64,000 bases of DNA from Ustulina deusta (GCA_023159155.1 JAJNNX010000003.1:558001-622000), one strand, 5' to 3'. Shown: positions 9,226-19,316, numbered from the stretch's first letter. The notes: generated by a model from the letters alone, not told the origin. Program-made: numbers and translations.

Positions 9226-11304
9226 TCACTGGATTTCAAACTCTTCCTCCAGCGACAGTGATCCATTCGCAGAACAGCGATGAACTGCTTGCCCTTCCAT
9301 TACCCCGTCAACGTAGGCCTCGCCAACCAATTCCCAGCAGACCCTCGGAGCCATCCGCATATGACTCCGCGGATGCGCTCTGAGTACTACCGGAACGCTG
9401 CAGCCAAATAAGATGCAGATCTTGTCTCCCACTTGAGTTTGCCGTGGTGCCAGGCCCATAAACTTTTCGTCCGGACCGGGCCGTCCCGGTGAGCGAAATA
9501 CCCTGCGGTTCCATATAACAGACTGTACTCTCTTCAGGAAGTCCTCAATATATTTTGGCTGATTTGAGCTCAGAAGATCCTCGGTGTCGAGGCTGGTCAG
9601 ACAGGTGTTCCGAGGTAAGAGTTGAAGTAAGGATAGACGATACAGAGACGGTGCTCGACTCCCAAGAGTATCCCTATTTGCGCATAAAATACGCCAGAGC
9701 GAGTCAGAGATATCGCATATAGTCCCATTGTCGTCTTTGGTGATGCCGCCGATCATTTCCAGGCATTCTTTTAGTACGATTCCGTCCGCCATGCGTGTCG
9801 ACAGATGCTGAACTTCGCCCAGAACAATCCCTTTTGCAAAAAGAGAACCAGTGTAGGTTTTTCTGGCATCGTCAACGCCGAATCGAACCTCGGCAATCGT
9901 TCCACCATTGGCGTTGTAGATCCCCTGTGAAGGCCCTCCAACGAGGGAATCTGCGTTGACTCGGTTCTTGCAATTAAGTTTTGGTTCACCGAAAGGCATG
10001 CATCCCAGGACAGCGATCCAAGAAGGGACGGCAAATCGGAGATCCGGATCCACCAGATCGCATTGCCAAGGCTGTCTCTTCACATCCGCCCAGGGCCGCA
10101 CAATGACATCCAATGACCCTGAAGTCCGGGCACAGTACAGAACGAAATCCGTGAAGACCTCAAGATTGGAGCGGTTGTAGTCGGGCTCCCACGAGGGAAG
10201 CCCGCTGATCTGGTTTCGTACCGAGTGAGAAAGGTCAGCGGAGGAGAGCAAAGAATAAATGTGATCCCTCGGATCTGTAGTCTGGAACTGCCTGAAATTG
10301 TGCACCAGAGTTTCCAGATTTGTTCTCGAGCAAATGATGTTGCCGTCATTTGACTTCAAGAAAAGGTCCTTGAGTGTGTCCAGGAGCTTGATTGACCTCG
10401 AGTTTTCCAAGTCATCGAGAAGCCCCTCGTAGGCAGGGTAATACGGTGACCGTTGGAACGATACGCGGATATCAGCCAATCTGGACCGAACGATATCAAC
10501 CGAGTCAGCGAGATCAGAAAAATGGCATTCTCTTCCCCCGCAAACGATGATAGCTTCCTTCGCAAAAGCCACTTCCTGGATCACCCACTTCCGCGAGAAC
10601 CACGTCCTGTTCAGCAACCCAGCTAGCGCGAGTACCCCAAAATCATCAAGCCATTTGTCTTGTGAAAGGAACTCCCAATCCTGAATTTGTGATATGAAAT
10701 TCATCGCATGGTTGCTAGTAACGTCTTCCTCGCCAAGGTAAACCAAGGTTCGTTCAGCGGCCCTATAAATGCTGGCTATCTTTGCTACTTGCACACTCTT
10801 CTCCGGCGTGGAATTTTGGTTGATGCAAATTGCATCAACCCACACATACAACCCTTGAACTTCATTTCTGATCTGGCGAAGTAAGCTGTGCAAGTTTGGT
10901 TGAACATAAAACTCGGCATTACCAACCAGGATCGAGGATGTCTTGGGAGCGACCCCCCAAACATAACTCAATGCTTCGAATGTGGGATTGTCGCTCTGCT
11001 TGACTGTTTCCAAACTACAATGTATGCGGTCACTCCAGATACCAGGCTGGATGTAAAGAAGGCGAATGCTGTCTGCATCGATGGGCGAATACAGGTATTC
11101 GTTTCGGGGCAGGGCGATGTCACTCAGTTCCGGTTGTGAGGTTGACTTAGATGCGGGTTGGACGCGATACGGCATTCCCGTCGAACGTCTCGCTCTCTCC
11201 GGAGGCTTGTATGCCCTCCTTTTTGACGGAGGATCTTCGTTCGTATTGGCACCCTCATCCACAGTGTCGGGTTCCCGCCGCTTCAGTCCGCGATTGTTCT
11301 CCAT
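9226..11304 (-). CDS. HET-domain (heterokaryon incompatibility) protein
   Basis: HET domains act in fungal non-self recognition and programmed cell death. Single exon, 692 aa from the ATG at 11304; the frame is open further upstream, but this Met precedes a normal polar N-terminus. Residues 1-60 are charged, with a possible nuclear signal (PPSKRRAYKPPERARR). The HET domain shows FEALSYVWG (about 109-117), YVWVDAICINQNS (about 154-166) and RTWFSRKWVIQEVAFA. The C-terminal ~400 residues follow the usual layout of long fungal HET proteins (FRQFQTTDPRDHIYSLL; GEAYVDGVMEG near the end). It lies between the monooxygenase and UstYa-A. Whether it belongs to the RiPP locus or is an unrelated neighbour is open; HET genes are common in variable regions. 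Confidence 0.92.
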   Translation of the reverse strand: MENNRGLKRREPDTVDEGANTNEDPPSKRRAYKPPERARRSTGMPYRVQPASKSTSQPELSDIALPRNEYLYSPIDADSIRLLYIQPGIWSDRIHCSLETVKQSDNPTFEALSYVWGVAPKTSSILVGNAEFYVQPNLHSLLRQIRNEVQGLYVWVDAICINQNSTPEKSVQVAKIASIYRAAERTLVYLGEEDVTSNHAMNFISQIQDWEFLSQDKWLDDFGVLALAGLLNRTWFSRKWVIQEVAFAKEAIIVCGGRECHFSDLADSVDIVRSRLADIRVSFQRSPYYPAYEGLLDDLENSRSIKLLDTLKDLFLKSNDGNIICSRTNLETLVHNFRQFQTTDPRDHIYSLLSSADLSHSVRNQISGLPSWEPDYNRSNLEVFTDFVLYCARTSGSLDVIVRPWADVKRQPWQCDLVDPDLRFAVPSWIAVLGCMPFGEPKLNCKNRVNADSLVGGPSQGIYNANGGTIAEVRFGVDDARKTYTGSLFAKGIVLGEVQHLSTRMADGIVLKECLEMIGGITKDDNGTICDISDSLWRILCANRDTLGSRAPSLYRLSLLQLLPRNTCLTSLDTEDLLSSNQPKYIEDFLKRVQSVIWNRRVFRSPGRPGPDEKFMGLAPRQTQVGDKICILFGCSVPVVLRAHPRSHMRMAPRVCWELVGEAYVDGVMEGQAVHRCSANGSLSLEEEFEIQ

Positions 11305-12511
11305 CTTTTCGGTATGAGGACCGGTCTTCGTAGCACAGCGCACGCGAGGGATGGTGATTTCGATTAGAACAAGACAGCAAGATGATGAGGACAGCCGGTC
11401 TTGGGACGCGATACAGATATTTGTCGTGCAGCAGGGAGGCTGGTTTGAAAGCGGAAACAAGTGAACTCTTGGTAGTCGGAGCAGCAGGACCGGGGTCACC
11501 AATAACTCGGCGACTAGTTGTGACACGGAGGTGCAACCAGTATTAAATTGTACTACTTATTGAAAGCAATTTAACAATGTCGCAAATATAATATTTAGAC
11601 AAGAATTCACAGAATAACTGGGGGGGGGGATTGTATAGAAAGGAGTTGTTTCCAGCCTCGATTCTAGAGTTGAAGGGCCTGCGAAGACATAAATGCCGCC
11701 GTTGATGAGATGGTGTACAGCACATGTGCCCGCCAAGTGGCCGGCGGCCTCTTCCACACTGCCTGACTGCCTCACCGCCACACTGCGCCACAACTAGAGA
11801 AAGTGAAAACTTGAACGGGTTCTATAGTCTCTAGTATGAGGAGTAGATGTTGTATTGATAATAGTCTTGAAGTTTACTAGTTTAGTCTGAACTATCTACC
11901 TATCTACTCCTGGTTATATGATCGGCCTACACACAGCAAAACCCCTTTCCAAAAGGGACTAACAAGTTTAGGAAAACAATGTAAGCAATTATTGCAATAA
12001 AGAAAGGATTGGCGGAGTTCATTCTTATTATAAACTACTAAGTTGTGTGTGAAAAGTAGTTAACTATTTAAAAGATCTAAATTTATAGAGGGAAAATAAG
12101 GCAATAACTGCATAACTATTGCTAGTTGTATTATTGGTGTTGAGTGGGCGGCTGGTGGGGGGCCGCTACTCGTTGTGCCTCCCCTAGGCATAGTTTTCTA
12201 TTATTTTAGTCCAGTTCTGTTCTATTGGTCTACTTCACTACGCCAATATATTTCTGCTCGTTCCAAGGCTCAATTTTTTTACCGCGCTAAATATCTGAAG
12301 TTAGGTATTTAATCATTGCCAATATGTACTACTACTGTGTTCTCCTATGATTACATGTCCTAAAATCAACTTCAGATTCATACCGAACCTCTTCCCGCCA
12401 CCGAAATTTCGCGCAAAATAAGTTCTTAGGTTCGAGTTCACAGGCATTCGTGGCCGACCACGGTTGGTGGGCTTTCAATTGCGGCCAAACCTTCTAAATT
12501 CCGCTTTCCCC
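11305..12511. other. Intergenic, AT-rich, no gene seen
   Basis: It contains the promoter side of the HET gene (to ~11.5 kb, still open in frame), then AT-rich DNA (11.8-12.3 kb) with no motif-bearing ORF. The right end would hold the 3' untranslated region of UstYa-A. Confidence 0.5.
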
Positions 12512-13559
12512 CTAACTCTGTCTCGGGTGGGCATTGGCGTCTCTTGCCAGAGTCCACTCGTGTATCTTCTCAAAGTCACGACAAGTGTGCACAACCTCAG
12601 TGTCTTGTAGTATCCGGTCACGCTTCGTAGACCATTGGACTGGGATCATCGTCAGGTCGGCGGCACACATGACGCCTTGTCGGAGATAGTCGACGCAGTG
12701 TTCTGCAGATTTCAATCAGCGCTTTCCGGTGATTCTTTTGGAAACGGGCCTGACTACTCACCTACGTGCATGGTATGCACAGGCTCAGGATTGGGAGGAG
12801 TATAGTAGTCTGGACGAAGAGCTTTGCGAATGACATCCTTTTATTAGGTTAGTACATCGATATTGAGGAAGCGGGGGGGTTCGAGCACTTACTAGACAAT
12901 GAAGCTGGTGGAATGAGTCTGGTCCAGTCAGGTACCAGCCCCCGGGTTTCTGATACGTTATATCGGCGACGCTCTCTGCTTCCTGGCCCCTCAAGTCAAC
13001 GGCTTGGCCTGGGAACATTGTCAGTCGGTTTACAGATATGCACTATAAGATGCGTCCTCTCACCTCTGATCAGTGATCTCCAGCGTCGGTCCATTTCATC
13101 GCTCGGTTCGCCTACGTATTGCGGGACGCCCGGCTGGATGGCCCGGTAGGTCGTACCGTTCTCATGAAACTTTAGACCACCCGTGAATTTGACCTTTTTA
13201 AGATATATTGAGGAGCGTAGAGGTTCTGTGTAGGTTACGGATGTTAGTTCGATTACCTCTGCGAGACGTAAGAGCTCTTGTCACTCACCGAGATCAGTGT
13301 CGAAGCCAGTTTCGTAGCTGTATCTACGGGGCGACGGTCTGATCGCCGTTGTGAACCATGATGTGAAGGCCAAAGATAAGAGCCATAGAATAACGATGAA
13401 TCCGTACTTTGTACGACGCCTTCGTCTTTCAAAATCACTTAGTTGCCATCTCCCATTGGTACTGCCTGGCGTTATAGTGGTAGTCGACGCGATCTCTGGA
13501 TCCTTTTCGGCTCCTGAGTATTGAGACGCCACGTCTATGCTCTCCTTTCTAGAACCCAT
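12512..13559 (-). CDS. UstYa/DUF3328-family oxidase (UstYa-A), five exons
   Basis: UstYa-family proteins are copper-type oxidases that cyclise or modify ribosomal peptides in the ustiloxin, phomopsin, asperipin and related pathways. My model is complement(join(12512..12702,12762..12837,12893..13008,13064..13258,13289..13559)), 282 aa, with all phases closing. The N-terminus is short and polar, followed by RRRRR and one membrane segment (YGFIVILWLLSLAFTSWF, about residues 51-68), as expected for a type II membrane protein of the secretory pathway. The luminal part has FTGGLKFHENGTTY, YVGEPSDEMDRRWRSL, the first metal motif FHQLHCL, and the second motif EHCVDYLRQGVMC followed by a variant of the usual TPITW, here LTMIPVQW. 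Both HxxHC/HC motifs are intact. The precursor lies 2.2 kb upstream of its start, on the same strand. Confidence 0.92.
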
Positions 13560-14049
13560 CGTGAGGCTCAATAGTAGACCAATATGCTACTCTTCGCTTG
13601 GTAGAAAGATCTTCAGCTCGTCTGCAGGACAGGAACTGGGAAAACGAAAGACTTGTGAAACTTTACATCAAGAAACCGAGCGACCCTTCTTCTCAGGAGG
13701 GCCGCGTGAGCTCCACGCGGACAGTGCGCGAGATGCCTTTGAATCAAAAGATACATCAGCCAGCTCTATCACCACCCATGAAACTTGAGATAGAATGAAT
13801 CTCGCAGCATCGTATAAGTTTACACCTTCCTAAAACTGCCAGGCGACTACGAAGAGCTGGAGCGATGCCTCCGTGATCGGTGGGATGGTACAGCGGAATC
13901 TCAGCGCCAACATGTGTTAGTTGCCCACTTTTGCTATCCGCAACTAGTTTAAGATGCTGACGTGCGACATGTCTTGGTCTAGGCGCTCGATGAAAATCCG
14001 GGGTAGACACAAGACGGCCATCTTGCATCAGAGATGTATGGGTCAACCT

Positions 14050-14130
14050 ATTCCAGCCAACACGCTAGTTAGCTTAAAGTTAGGACTTTAGATACGAAGC
14101 AACGCCACGAGATTACGCTTGCCGAAGGAC
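14050..14130. repeat. Diverged direct repeat, left copy, with imperfect palindrome
   Basis: TTCCAGCC..ACACGCTAGTTAG, then TAAAGTTAGGACTTTA (14075-14090), then AACGCCACGAG and GCTTGCCGAAG. It matches 14281-14368 in block order, about 230 bp away. Confidence 0.6.
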
Positions 14131-14280
14131 CAATAGAAACCCTAATTTCACAGGGGTAATGCCATCGTCAACAATATTATTTGGGAAATCAACCCAAATC
14201 GTGTCTTCATTAGAAATACAACTTCGTTTCTGGCCCACTTATAGTAACCATCAATCCCCTTGCATGACCTTATTAAGCCT

Positions 14281-14368
14281 ATTCTAGCTGATACGCTGCT
14301 CGCTTAAAGTTCGAACTTTACTATGTAGATAGAAAAAACAACGCCACTAGCTTTCGCTCACCGAAGCG
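14281..14368. repeat. Diverged direct repeat, right copy, with perfect 16-bp palindrome
   Basis: TTCTAGCTGATACGCTGCTCG, then the perfect palindrome TAAAGTTCGAACTTTA at 14305-14320, then AACGCCACTAG and GCTCACCGAAG. The palindrome is kept in both copies while the flanks diverged. It may be a transcription-factor site or part of a small transposon relic. Confidence 0.6.
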
Positions 14369-15802
14369 CCTGGCTTGGCATTGCATTCTCGCCTGCGCCT
14401 AGCCATAACGTAAGCACCACTTGTGTGCACAACCTAACGGCTCCATCCCGCAACTTTAACGGCATGTGTCACAAGACAACCCGAAATGGAACCCATTAGC
14501 TCCGATCGTAACGGATCTAGCCGAGAATAAATCCTTTTGGCTCGTTAAAAATGCAACGAGGTTACTCAAGGCATCTGGAGAGAATGATGTTGAATCGGTG
14601 ATTAATTGCCTACATTGCGAATGAATCATGGAACTATCATTTCAAGTCACTTGACCATATTACACGGAATGCAGGAGTATTCCAGAACTTCGGCGCCTAT
14701 CGTGCGTCTCTAAGATAGAGGTCGCGGCCACAAGTATCACACAATTATGGATCTACCGTAGTTCTATGTAGGATGTGCTTGAGCTAGGTGCAATGTTGCT
14801 TGGTGTAAGACGCGAATAGTAGGCAACTAGCCCTGGCCACAATTGGCTCTCGGCAGGGGTCCCCTGCAAATCGCAATAGCTGAGATAACCGCGCACCATA
14901 TTTCCGTGTAAGTCGTCATACTCACGCAATCGTATGCTGTTATTATCGCATGCAGAGTCTATTGATGCAGAAACTAGATAGTAAAGTTGTAGGATTGCTG
15001 AGGTGTACTACTCTACATATCAGAGTTAGGAAACGAAATTAGGTTAGGTAATGGGTTGTTGAGGCCCCTTGTGTTGTCACGTCGTCTGTCTGGTGATTGC
15101 TCTAAATTAGATCATAGTAATATTAGCCAATGCCGCTCTGTTATCGACACATAGCCACAAATGAAGAAAAAAAGGAAGAAAAATTCCCAGTAGCCACAGA
15201 ATTCAAAACTTTGCCATCGAAATTCTGTTATCTGTTAGTCTCAAACAAATATGTTCTAGAGTGAAAGTTGAAAGCCAAAAGGAGCAAACAGGATCACACT
15301 ATGTTGTTTCTATGGGAATAACAACGGCTTTACTAAGGACTTAAAGGATATACCTGATTTCGCAATAATCTTCTATGGCACTAAAGGTCCGTTACCGTTC
15401 CAAGATCTGTGGAGATCAGGCAGGAATATTAAGGCTATCTCATCGATACACCATGTTACCTAACAAATTCTAAGCCGGAGCCCGCCCGTCCTTCTCCCTC
15501 TGTATGTCTAATTCTAAGCGAGAGCCGGATAGCCAGGTCCGAGGCTTAGTGCGTATGACAGCACTAACAAAGAGTTGTCACGAGTCATATAGGATTACGT
15601 AAAAGGATGTTAAGCGTGACAAGTGTTCATATGATTGAGCTATCCTGCGGACGAAGAGAAGTGAGGTAGCTATCCATCGATCATATTTCCATGTTCATCC
15701 CAAAACCCCGTGAACCTATCCTCCTTTCCCAAACCCAATATCACAACCGATCCACCACAGCCGACCGAGATAGATATAGAAAGCAGCAGTGGACAATCTT
15801 AT

Positions 15803-16600
15803 CTAGTAGAGGATGTTGATAAACGCATCCACAGACTCGTCTGAGGTGCGCTTGTAAACTGTGTTCTGAACAGCATCAACCTCCGCCGAACCCCTCTTGT
15901 AGACGGTGTTCTGAACAGCATCGACTTCTACCGGATCCCTCTTGTAGACAGTGTTCTGAACAGCATCGACTTCTACCGGGTCCCGCTTGTAAACGGTGTT
16001 CTGGACAGCATCGACCTCGGCCTCACCAGCGCGCTTCTCCTTGTATAGGAGGTTGATGAAGGTATCCACATCCTTATCTGAGGAACGCTTGTAGACGGTG
16101 TTCTGGACGGCATCGACCTCGGCCTCGCTAGCACGCTTCTCCTTGTATAGAAGGTTGATGAAGGCGTCCACGTCCTCGTCCGTGGCACGTTTGTAGACGG
16201 TGTTCTGGACAGCGTCGACCTCGGCCTCGCTAGCGCGCTTCTCTTTGTACAGAAGGTTAATGAAGGCATCCACATCCTCGTCTGTGGCGCGCTTGTAGAC
16301 AGTGTTCTGAACAGCATCAACCTCCGCACCGCCAGCACGCTTCTTGTATAGAAGGTTGATGAATGTGTCCACATCCTTGTCTGAGGCACGCTTGTAGACG
16401 GTGTTCTGAATAGCATCGACCTCACCGGTCCCTCGCTTGTAAACGGTGTTCTGAACAGCATCGACCTCACTGGCCTCTCGCTTATAAACGGTGTTTTGGA
16501 TCGCGTCAACCTGTTCGACGGCCCGCTTGTTGTTGGGAGTTGGTGCGGCAGAAGCCAAAGCGGCCATGATGGCGACTACGGTGGTGACTTGGAAATGCAT
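15803..16600 (-). CDS. Kex2-processed repeat precursor peptide (candidate dikaritin-type RiPP precursor)
   Basis: Single exon, 265 aa. Residues 1-19 form a signal peptide; NNKR at 23-26 is the first Kex2 site. Residues 27-265 are 15 tandem units of 14-18 residues, all but the last ending in KR. Ten units (1,2,3,5,7,9,11-14) carry core type A, VDA[VI]QNTVY. Five (4,6,8,10,15) carry type B, VD[AT]FIN[LI]LY. All 15 fit VD[AT]xxNx[VL]Y. Type A is followed by KR; type B by KKR or KEKR; the final unit stops right after its Tyr. Units 4-11 alternate B and A strictly. Signal peptide, KR-separated repeats and an invariant Tyr are hallmarks of fungal KEP/dikaritin precursors such as UstA, and two UstYa-type oxidases flank it. 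Product structure is unknown. An alpha-pheromone precursor is the main alternative, but the UstYa neighbours and Tyr-ended cores argue against it. Confidence 0.9.
   Translation of the reverse strand: MHFQVTTVVAIMAALASAAPTPNNKRAVEQVDAIQNTVYKREASEVDAVQNTVYKRGTGEVDAIQNTVYKRASDKDVDTFINLLYKKRAGGAEVDAVQNTVYKRATDEDVDAFINLLYKEKRASEAEVDAVQNTVYKRATDEDVDAFINLLYKEKRASEAEVDAVQNTVYKRSSDKDVDTFINLLYKEKRAGEAEVDAVQNTVYKRDPVEVDAVQNTVYKRDPVEVDAVQNTVYKRGSAEVDAVQNTVYKRTSDESVDAFINILY
15806..16522 (-). repeat. 15-unit coding tandem repeat of the precursor
   Basis: Units of 42-54 bp encode residues 27-265. Units 6 and 8 encode the same 18-residue peptide yet differ at seven positions, all silent; units 12 and 13 are nearly identical at DNA level. 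The array therefore shows both recent copying and older copies held constant at protein level. Confidence 0.9.
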
Positions 16601-17498
16601 GATGTAAGATATCTGGTTGAGATTGTGATTGTGATGATGGTGGCTGGTGGATGGAGGATGGAGGGTGCGGGCTGGTGTGTCTCTGAAGGACTATCAACTC
16701 TGGGGATGCAGGAGATCTCGTCGACTTTATACCACACCGGGAGGAATAATATCTCGCAGGAGGCTCGACTCCTCGCTTGCAGCGCTACAAGGTCTTTCTC
16801 CTCAAGTTCGCCATTTCCTATTGCTGGCGGTCCTCTAGCCGGTCTACCAGGTACTTCCCGCAGAAGCGTGCACACTCATCATCTCCGACTTGAGACGACG
16901 GATTCTCCGCGATTTGTCTTCTCTCCCGATCTCGCTTCCCGTCATCAAGACCTTCCTTCCCGTGCTTAGTCGCGTGATTGCGATATCTACACCTTGGTGC
17001 TCGCCAAGCTAGACAACACTTGCCTGGTTGGCCGGGATAGTTGGCTGCTGACATACAGAACGGCATGTAGCCCCGCCGGCATGCAGCGTTGCTACCGTTC
17101 AAGGCGATTACAATGGTGTTTTCCCCACGAAAGCCTAGATGTCAAACCGCGTGTCGTGATGGGGCGTCTATTTGACGCCGTTGATGGTGATAGTCTTACT
17201 AATAAATGTAACTTACCAATAATAACGCATGCAGCATGCCAGCTCAGCTGCGACCCTTGCTGCATGCTCTCTAGACCCAGACGCTCGGAAAGACTCCACG
17301 CTGCCATAATCGGCCCCAGGCCGTACAACTCAAACTGTGCACATCGGGTCCATGAATATGGATGATTCCAATTGTTACCGATAGCTCTATCTCAATATCA
17401 CTGGTCCTCTCCCATGCGCGTTTTATTGACTTTCACTTCCCGCAGCCATCGAGATTCTCTTTCACGCCCTCACTAATTCTCGTGTGCCTCTTCTCACT
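16601..17498. promoter_or_regulatory. Divergent promoter region: precursor (left) and UstYa-B (right)
   Basis: About 900 bp separate the two divergent start codons, so one shared regulatory region could drive both. On the minus strand TATAAAG lies at 16725-16731, about 125 bp before the precursor ATG, giving a plausible leader of ~95 nt. ORFs in this interval show no motif and I do not call a gene. Confidence 0.55.
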
Positions 17499-18707
17499 AT
17501 GGCTTCATCCAAGGAGTCAAATTACAGTCTCGTCAGAGACAGCGAGTCCAAAGACTCTGACTCTGACTCCGAATCTATCGGACTTCTGCGGGAAGCGATG
17601 TCCCAGCGTAGCCGACGGCGCGCTCTTTGGCCTTGGATTGCCCATATAGTTATATTTACCACATCCCTTACCCTATTCGTTACGGGCACTATTCGTTATA
17701 ATAAGTCTATAAAATCCGAGGCATCGGTAGAGCCTGGATGGACTCAGGAATATGGTATGAAATCGTGTCTATCTTACCTTGCCCGTCACTAACACCGCAA
17801 TAGGCCCCGCAGTCCGCGCCGTTGGCCAACGACATGGTTGGCAACTACTAGGAGCCTTCGATCAGCCCTCACCTTGGCGAGGAGAGCCAAACCCAGAGCT
17901 TGATGAAGCATGGGAGAAGATTACACATGGTAAGTTGGGCCATCTTCGTGTAGTATTCGATATTAACGCCGAGATGTCAGCCGGAGTGTTCTCCGTTACA
18001 GCAGAAGAAATTGAGCGGGTAGGCAAGATGGACAATAGCACAGTGCTGCTCCCAGAAGAGTCCGGCGGTGGTTACATGGCATCTCTAGAAGCCACGCATC
18101 AGTTACATTGCCTGGTAGGCCAATCACATCTACGTATCACTCACCACGACAGCCACATTCTAATCCGGTGTGGCGCGTAGGATATGCTGCGAAAGTTTTC
18201 TTTCCGGGACTACTACGCGGACAAAGCAGCTCCATTTTCTGATGCCCACAAGTTACGAACACATATGGGTAAGTAAGCCCACATCCAACTGAAGTGATAT
18301 TGGCTGATGCATTCCGTAGACCACTGCACCGAGATGCTACGACAAGTCATCATGTGTAATGCCGACTTGCGTAAGTAATTTCCAGAGTCTTTATAGCCCT
18401 TCTTCCCCGGTCCAATTGTTTCTTTTTCTGTCGCGCTATTACTTCATACCTTCTGGCTTTCGATTCAGATTATATTTCCTGACATGCTTGTTTTGTAGAC
18501 ATCATTACGTATAATTGGGTCGGTCACGTCGACTACCCTTGGCCCAACTTCAGCATCAACAGGCAGTGCCGAAGCTGGGATAACATGATGGATTGGATTA
18601 TGGAGCGCACCGCACATACAAAGGAGAAGAATGGGTTGATTCGCCGACCACCCGGTGCTGCCATCATGGACGTCAACCCCGTCGAGTATGTGCATATAGA
18701 CTTTTGA
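17499..18707 (+). CDS. UstYa/DUF3328-family oxidase (UstYa-B), six exons
   Basis: Second intact UstYa-family oxidase, predicted to act on the peptide released from the neighbouring precursor. My model is join(17499..17754,17804..17929,17981..18114,18181..18268,18320..18370,18499..18707), 287 aa, with all phases closing and introns mostly of 49-66 bp. The N-terminus is acidic (KDSDSDSES), with one membrane segment at about residues 42-64 (LWPWIAHIVIFTTSLTLFVT). The luminal part has WRGEPNPELDEAWEKI, GGVF-like AGVFSVTAEEIERVG, GGGYMASLEATHQLHCLDML with the first HxxHC, and DHCTEMLRQVIMCNADL with the second motif. It ends with a longer tail than UstYa-A. The N-terminal luminal part differs strongly from UstYa-A, so the two are old paralogues rather than a recent duplication. 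Confidence 0.92.
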
Positions 18708-19316
18708 GAGTCGAACGTTCGGGAGTCGCTACTAAGAGCGAGGTGATGGCAGCAAGGTAGCAGAGTTTGAGGGAGAATTTATGGATCACTTGTATAAAGG
18801 AAGCCGGTGTGTTTTTGGCTAAATTAGAACGGTTTAGAAATCTAACAAATTCTATTTCTTACAATCCTGACAGAATGAGCGCCTTGCCAATGCAATCACT
18901 CCAAACATATCCGCCGCCCTTCTCGACCCTAAGTCAAGGTCTGCAACCCAACCGAACTCCGTTTCTTCTCATTCAGACTCCTAGCTATAAGCCCTGCAGG
19001 GAGGATTAAGACCGATTCAAGCGACCGGTCCCTCGCAAAGAAATGCAAAACAAAGACAATCTCTAACACACCGAGTAGTTGTGGCAGAGCTCGAAGAAGA
19101 ATCGAGAAAATATTGTTGGTCGATGTAATTACATCAACCGTAAAGAAAGACAGACCCCGTTCCACATCCCTAAAGGCCCTCGTATGCCCAGCCTCCAGGA
19201 AGCCGCAAAATCAAATATGTCTCGAGGTGCAATGCTCGAATTTCACTGGCCGTTCTATGCGATCATTAGCATCATTGTCTCTCCCTTAGCAGTGATTAGC
19301 GGTGACTTACGTGCAG
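18708..19316. other. Intergenic, no gene seen
   Basis: About 600 bp between UstYa-B and the gene ending at 19317, which run toward each other. Presumably two 3' untranslated regions; nothing else recognised. Confidence 0.5.

Larger units (their letters stand above)
13560..15802. other. Intergenic region between UstYa-A and the precursor
   Basis: About 2.2 kb without a convincing gene. It contains the promoter of UstYa-A and the 3' region of the precursor gene. A diverged direct repeat with a palindrome lies at 14050-14365 (separate entries). An ORF at 13756-14046 on the minus strand shows no recognisable motif. Confidence 0.5.

Noticed and set aside
12420..12450. Possible tRNA B-box (GGTTCGAGTTC)
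   Set aside because: No matching A-box and no acceptor-stem pairing could be found.
15973..16509. 178-codon Ser/Thr/Arg-rich ORF within the precursor gene
   Set aside because: It is a shifted frame of the same tandem repeats; only the 265-aa frame has a signal peptide and regular KR sites.
15806..16522. Regular repeats resembling a CRISPR array
   Set aside because: The repeats are in frame, encode conserved peptides and vary silently; the organism is a eukaryote.
15803..16600. Precursor as an alpha-type mating pheromone gene
   Set aside because: Cores end in Tyr and lack the Trp/Cys-rich pheromone type, spacers lack the regular X-Ala/X-Pro pattern, and UstYa genes flank it. Kept as an alternative only.
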